Origin: a virus
Length of the DNA: 24,978 nt
Strand: one strand, 5' to 3'
IMG/VR virus record: IMGVR_UViG_3300035183_000925
Location: 1 to 24,978 of that record
The first letter of the stretch is position 1. Every line of letters starts with the position of its first letter. A program made the position numbers and the translations under genes. Shown piece by piece: positions 22,107-24,978 of the stretch. The notes under the pieces were generated by a model. The model was not told where the DNA came from. It saw nothing but the letters and a program-made list of their open reading frames with translations, and searched no databases.

Positions 22107-22135
22107 TTGACAAGATTCGAGGGACCTGATATATT
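22107..22135 (+). promoter_or_regulatory. sigma70-like promoter of the rightward operon
   Basis: TTGACA at 22107-22112, a 17-bp spacer, TATATT at 22130-22135. Transcription would begin near 22142, just before the ribosome site of the macro-domain gene, giving a very short leader. This is the best promoter in the window. Confidence 0.7.
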
Positions 22136-22157
22136 CATCGAAAAGGGAGGTGAAATT

Positions 22158-22595
22158 ATGAAAGAAACCCTAGGGGATTTATGGGAGTATCATGATGCGG
22201 GATGGTGGGTCGGAATTCCGACGAACGGCCATATCCGCGCCGACGGGAAAGCGACCATGGGCGCCGGAATCGCGGCGCAAGCCGCGGCGCGGTACCCGGA
22301 GTTGCCGCGCCTTCTCGGGGCGCATTTGCGGGCGCTGGGAAACCGATTATTTACGGTGGAGTACTTACGTATCGCCACTATCCCCACCAAGCATCATTGG
22401 TGGGACCCGGCCGATCTTGATTTGATCGAGCAATCCGCGCTCGAGCTCCGGGATTGGCTCGATAAGCATCCGGATATCCGCATCGCCATCCCGCGATTAG
22501 GCTGCGGGTGCGGGCGGCTCGAGTGGAAAAATGTGCGGCCGATCTTATCCCCGATCTTGGATGATCGGGTGATCGTGGTAAATTTATCTAGATAA
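22158..22595 (+). CDS. macro-domain protein (ADP-ribose binding / hydrolase-like)
   Basis: A 145-residue stand-alone macro domain, first gene of the rightward operon. It shows the ADP-ribose-binding features of the ALC1/TARG1-like branch: PTNG near 21-24, DGKATMGAGIA near 29-39, PTKHHWWDPADLDLI near 76-90, and the loop RLGCGCGRLEW at 113-123. Such proteins bind or remove ADP-ribose, or process ADP-ribose 1''-phosphate. Phage versions may counter host ADP-ribosylation or NAD-based defences or serve in tRNA-end or NAD metabolism; which is unknown. The start ATG 22158 follows GGGAGG, and the sequence upstream in frame is the control region. GC is lower than in the late genes. Confidence 0.88.
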   Translation: MKETLGDLWEYHDAGWWVGIPTNGHIRADGKATMGAGIAAQAAARYPELPRLLGAHLRALGNRLFTVEYLRIATIPTKHHWWDPADLDLIEQSALELRDWLDKHPDIRIAIPRLGCGCGRLEWKNVRPILSPILDDRVIVVNLSR

Positions 22596-22614
22596 TATCA
22601 TATAAGGAGAAACG

Positions 22615-22872
22615 ATGAAAAGTTTGAAGGAAAAAATGCACCGCGCTTGGGTCCTGGCGATAAACGCTGATCCCGATCGTATCTCGGATCAGGATCTCCA
22701 AAATGATGTCTACGCGTACCAGGACGGGCTCTGGCATAAATACTTAAGTGATCGTCTGGAGGGTCGGTGTTCACTCGCCGAATTATTTTCATTCGATGTC
22801 GCCCAATTCGAATCAGAAATAGATAAATTCATCAATCGGTTAGAGGCCCTTGACAAGCATAAAGATCCGTGA
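22615..22872 (+). CDS. small hypothetical protein (85 residues)
   Basis: Begins at ATG 22615 behind AAGGAG, 19 bases after the macro gene. Helical, with MKSLKEKMHRAWVLAINADP at the N-terminus, YAYQDGLWHKYLSDRLEG in the middle and an acidic FESEIDKFINRLEALDKHKD at the end. No family recognised. The end of the gene contains a second sigma70-like promoter, so the gene may be read only from the operon promoter. Confidence 0.72.
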   Translation: MKSLKEKMHRAWVLAINADPDRISDQDLQNDVYAYQDGLWHKYLSDRLEGRCSLAELFSFDVAQFESEIDKFINRLEALDKHKDP

Positions 22873-22876
22873 TAAT
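22850..22876 (+). promoter_or_regulatory. possible internal sigma70-like promoter before the cysteine-rich genes
   Basis: TTGACA (22850-22855) followed by either GATAAT at 15-bp spacing or TAATCT (22873-22878) at 17-bp spacing. It lies at the end of the 85-residue gene, about 50-75 bases before the first cysteine-rich gene. Its -35 box and following AG match the strong operon promoter. Confidence 0.45.
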
Positions 22877-22925
22877 CTTATGATCGTGAGCGGTGATAAA
22901 TCATAATCAACCATAAGGAGGAATC

Positions 22926-23210
22926 ATGGAAAAAGGAGGAACCATGGAAATAGGCAACTGCAACCGATGCGGGGAATACGAATTGGGATGCGTCTGTCTC
23001 GAATGTGATGCGTGCCGGGTCCCGCATGCGCCCTGGGAAGATCCATCCTGCGACTGCTGGTTTTGCGAGAGATGCGATCGATATTACGAAAAATTCGAGA
23101 AATGTCCGTGTTGGTACGAAGAGCATGCGGAGGAGGCGAGGCTCGATGAGTTGGAGGCGTTGTACGGGAAATGGTATGATCTTAATGGTCTCAAGCGTCA
23201 TTGGTTATAA
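22926..23210 (+). CDS. cysteine-rich zinc-binding-type protein 1
   Basis: A 94-residue protein with 12 cysteines in a regular frame: C12xxC15, six residues, CxCxxCxxC at 22-30, 11 residues, CDCWxCxxC at 42-50, nine residues, CxC at 60-62, then an acidic helix and a basic end (LKRHWL). Twelve Cys would fit three four-Cys zinc sites, as in zinc-ribbon or treble-clef clusters. Two starts are possible: ATG 22926 behind AAGGAGG and ATG 22944 behind AAAGGAGG; the near-duplicated start regions (GGAGGAATCATGGA and GGAGGAACCATGGA) are notable. The same framework recurs in two further genes of the operon. Function unknown; protein- or nucleic-acid binding is likely. Confidence 0.8.
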   Translation: MEKGGTMEIGNCNRCGEYELGCVCLECDACRVPHAPWEDPSCDCWFCERCDRYYEKFEKCPCWYEEHAEEARLDELEALYGKWYDLNGLKRHWL

Positions 23211-23232
23211 TAATAATCACCTAGGAGGAATC

Positions 23233-23427
23233 ATGTACATCAAAAACATTACGCTGGCGCTGTTGTTATTATCGATCTTGACGGGATGCACACTATCGAA
23301 CGGAATCGTAAAAGATGTCCGCAAAAACGCTACCGGAGAGCTCATCATCACGAAATGCGATATCAAATATTTTTCTCTTTATGTCATGGTAGCGGACGAG
23401 CGGAATTGCCGCGAGGAGGTACGATAA
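23233..23427 (+). CDS. small lipoprotein
   Basis: A 64-residue protein with a lysine-bearing, then hydrophobic, signal (ITLALLLLSILTGC) and a clear lipobox LTGC at 16-19, so Cys19 should be lipidated and the mature part is about 46 residues, facing the periplasm or outer membrane. The start ATG 23233 follows AGGAGG. The stop overlaps the next ATG (TAATG), pairing it with a tiny membrane peptide. Phage lipoproteins of this size include outer spanins and superinfection-exclusion proteins; the mature part is not Pro-rich, which argues against a typical spanin. Confidence 0.82.
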   Translation: MYIKNITLALLLLSILTGCTLSNGIVKDVRKNATGELIITKCDIKYFSLYVMVADERNCREEVR

Positions 23428-23579
23428 TGCTGATTTTCATCATCATGATTCTCTTGGGGCTCGGATATTACGATAATCTGCAGCATGCGCGAGAAGCGGA
23501 GCGGAATAAGATTCTATCGGCATGCGAGTCGGATCATGAATATAAGGTCATAAAAAATGTGCTGGCCCGAGTACAATAA
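23427..23579 (+). CDS. tiny membrane protein (50 residues)
   Basis: Begins at ATG 23427 overlapping the lipoprotein stop, with GAGG a few bases upstream. Residues about 2-14 are hydrophobic (LIFIIMILLGLGYY), followed by a charged helix (NLQHAREAERNKILSACES). It would be a single-pass membrane peptide. With the lipoprotein it may form an envelope pair; a membrane-anchored helix next to a lipoprotein is the gene order of two-component spanins, though both are short. Confidence 0.68.
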   Translation: MLIFIIMILLGLGYYDNLQHAREAERNKILSACESDHEYKVIKNVLARVQ

Positions 23580-23608
23580 TAAAATAATCAATCGATAAAG
23601 GAGTCACC

Positions 23609-23896
23609 ATGTCTTGTAGAACCGTTAGCACCGGGGCTTATCATGCCCTCTATGATTGCCGTTGCATTACATGTTCGGATTGCGGAAAGGATCATGATCC
23701 GGATGATGATAAATCCATTAAGATATGCCACATCTGCGGCCTCGAGTACTGCGACGAGCATGGCAAGTGCGAGTGTATTATTTGTACCGCATGCGGCGAA
23801 TTATGCAATCCGATGGAAGGAGTCTCGTGCGATTGCTGGCATTGCGAGAGATGCGATGAGGTTTGTCGGGAGGGGGAGTCGTGCAGCTGTGGATAA
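23609..23896 (+). CDS. cysteine-rich zinc-binding-type protein 2
   Basis: A 95-residue protein with 20 cysteines. Its C-terminal half repeats the framework of protein 1: CxxC at 40-43, CxCxxCxxC at 54-62, 11 residues, CDCWxCxxC at 74-82, nine residues, CxC at 92-94. The N-terminal half has an extra CxCxxCxxC at 17-25 and an acidic stretch (HDPDDDKS), so it looks like an extended version. DNA coding CWxCERCD is almost identical to protein 1, pointing to duplication. ATG 23609 follows AAGGAG. No enzyme motif; a metal-binding adaptor or substrate peptide is possible. Confidence 0.8.
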   Translation: MSCRTVSTGAYHALYDCRCITCSDCGKDHDPDDDKSIKICHICGLEYCDEHGKCECIICTACGELCNPMEGVSCDCWHCERCDEVCREGESCSCG

Positions 23897-24010
23897 TTAT
23901 GTTACCGAAACGAAACTACGATACGGTACCTAAGTGGTACTGCGTGTTGCGTAAATGAGACATCTTACCGGTATGCCGCGGGTAGACGATATCGGCGGCT
24001 AGGAGGCCAT
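23897..24010 (+). other. 114-bp gap with a small hairpin
   Basis: CGGTACC and GGTACTG around loop TAAGT form a 7-bp hairpin (one G-U pair) near 23924-23942; the gap ends with the AGGAGG ribosome site of the amidoligase gene. No clear promoter or gene is seen. Confidence 0.4.
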
Positions 24011-24978
24011 ATGACACGGGATATGCGGGAGCCATGCGGGCTATGTGGTGATCCGTTCGCCGCGTGCCGGTGCGGAAATTGTGGCGGATGCGGTATGGCT
24101 TATGATCACGAGGAAGGCCCCCAATGTGATTGCTGGTATTGCCCTTATTGTGACGGTACCTATCGTGATGGAGCTTTATGTCTTTGTTACTACCGCGGAG
24201 ATTTGCTGCCGCATTCGGCGAGAGCCGAAGAGTTTTTGGAATTCCACCCTTCTCCATATGATGATACCGTACTTTACTTAGGCGTGGAGTTGGAGGTCGA
24301 ATGCGTCGGCAAAAATGGTCAAGACGACACGCTGGACGATCTGCAGGACAGCGGGGAGCTCAATAAGTGGATCATCGCAAAGCGTGACGACAGCTTGATC
24401 GACGGTGTCGAGGTCGTGTCCGCGCCGTCGACGCTCGATGTCCATCGGGACAAGTGGGGGACTGTCCTGAAGCATCTTCGGAGGCATGCCATTTCGTGGA
24501 CGACGCCGACCACGGGAATCCATATCCACTTATCCCGATCATTTTTCTCCAAGCTCGACATAGCCAAATTCGTGGCGTGCATCAACGCCATCGGGACCCG
24601 ACCGTACATCATCGGTCTTGCCGGGAGATCGTCACCGGAGTACGCGGCCTTATCCGGCAAACGCTTGATCGAGTTACTGGATCACTCCGATAGACATACC
24701 GCGGTAAACTTGCGCCGGGAGAATGTAATCGAAGTGCGGATCTTCAAGGGCACGTTGAACCTGCGGCATCTGCTGTCCGATCTTGAATTTTGCCACGCGT
24801 TGGCGCATTGGGTCAAACTCAATTCGCTGGCCGAATGCGGCGATTGGGGAGCCTTCATGCGGTACGTCGAATCCCAAGGAAATTCGTACGCGGAGTTTCT
24901 CGCGTACATGGAGAAAATCCGGCCGAAAATACTCGAATTGAAAGCCGTCGATCTGGAGGCGTTAAGCAAGCGCCCGTT
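24011..24978 (+). CDS. cysteine-rich module fused to amidoligase-like domain (C-terminus cut by window edge)
   Basis: A 322-codon frame runs off the right edge. Residues 9-59 repeat the cysteine framework of the two small proteins: C9xxC12, six residues, CxCxxCxxC 19-27, 11 residues, CDCWxCxxC 39-47, nine residues, CxC 57-59. The rest resembles the putative amidoligase family, a glutamine-synthetase-like fold predicted to form amide or peptide bonds with ATP: LGVELEVE 90-97, RDDSLIDGVEVVSAP 125-139, TGIHIHLS 168-175 and NLRRENVIEVRIFKGTL 233-249, covering the expected Glu, His and Arg active-site positions. ATG 24011 follows AGGAGG. Likely an enzyme that modifies a protein, peptide or cell-wall-like substrate, with the metal module recruiting partner or substrate. 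Confidence 0.85.
   Translation, partial: MTRDMREPCGLCGDPFAACRCGNCGGCGMAYDHEEGPQCDCWYCPYCDGTYRDGALCLCYYRGDLLPHSARAEEFLEFHPSPYDDTVLYLGVELEVECVGKNGQDDTLDDLQDSGELNKWIIAKRDDSLIDGVEVVSAPSTLDVHRDKWGTVLKHLRRHAISWTTPTTGIHIHLSRSFFSKLDIAKFVACINAIGTRPYIIGLAGRSSPEYAALSGKRLIELLDHSDRHTAVNLRRENVIEVRIFKGTLNLRHLLSDLEFCHALAHWVKLNSLAECGDWGAFMRYVESQGNSYAEFLAYMEKIRPKILELKAVDLEALSKRP

Larger units (their letters stand above)
21682..22157. promoter_or_regulatory. AT-rich divergent control region between leftward and rightward gene blocks
   Basis: This 476-bp gap separates the two gene directions. Its left 280 bases are strikingly AT-rich and built of palindromes around GTATACC, ATATCG and TATAC; the right part holds two strong hairpins and a sigma70-like promoter. 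Readings across the AT-rich part give only Tyr/Ile/Arg low-complexity peptides, so I treat it as non-coding. It is the best candidate for operators of an early/late switch and possibly a replication origin. Confidence 0.75.

Noticed and set aside
1-24978. tRNA genes, integrase, transposase or reverse transcriptase (diversity-generating element, considered because of the Bbp19-like gene)
   Set aside because: No TTCGA-arm tRNA pattern, recombinase motif or reverse-transcriptase motif seen on either strand.

Overview
This window looks like part of the genome of a tailed bacteriophage with a short-tail (podovirus-type, T7-like) virion. The evidence is a near-continuous leftward (minus-strand) block of packaging, head, tail and internal-core genes: terminase large subunit, T7-type portal, Bbp19-like protein, scaffold, major capsid protein, tail tubular proteins A and B, and gp13/14/15/16-like internal proteins. 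I see no integrase, transposase, tRNA, rRNA or CRISPR array. The host cannot be named. Strong AGGAGG-type ribosome sites and a lipobox protein fit a bacterial host. The late block is clearly GC-rich, and the short rightward block is less so.

Layout. From 1 to about 21.7 kb all genes run leftward. In transcription order they are: a HTH-like protein (21681-20920), an overlapping TerS-like protein (21095-20691), two small accessory proteins, TerL (19297-17843), a glycine-rich protein, portal (17402-15699), Bbp19-like, scaffold, major capsid (14294-13443), six small virion genes, a 394-residue virion protein, a 20-residue-repeat protein, tail tubes A and B, and four internal-core proteins. The last of these (gp16-like) runs off the left edge. 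Many junctions overlap as TAATG or ATGA, so translational coupling is likely.

From about 21.70 to 22.16 kb lies a divergent, AT-rich, gene-free control region. It holds tandem near-palindromes built on GTATACC, a perfect 24-bp palindrome, two strong hairpins and a good sigma70-like promoter reading right. From 22.16 kb to the right edge a rightward operon encodes a macro-domain protein, a small hypothetical, a cysteine-rich protein, a small lipoprotein, a 50-residue membrane peptide, a second cysteine-rich protein, and a third cysteine-rich module fused to an amidoligase-like domain (cut by the window edge).

Two things stand out. First, the three cysteine-rich modules share an exactly spaced 12-cysteine framework (CxCxxCxxC, 11 residues, CDCWxCxxC, 9 residues, CxC). 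Two are free-standing and one is fused to a putative amide-bond-forming enzyme, in an operon headed by an ADP-ribose-binding macro domain. This looks like an undescribed phage modification or host-takeover cassette. Second, the leftward block carries many short tandem-repeat arrays. Each has its own unit and period (8, 9, 10, 11, 12, 13, 21 or 29 bp). Within genes the periods are multiples of three; between genes they often are not, and several arrays supply the ribosome-binding site of the next gene. The gp16-like protein also carries a ParB/sulfiredoxin-like domain, unusual for an internal virion protein.
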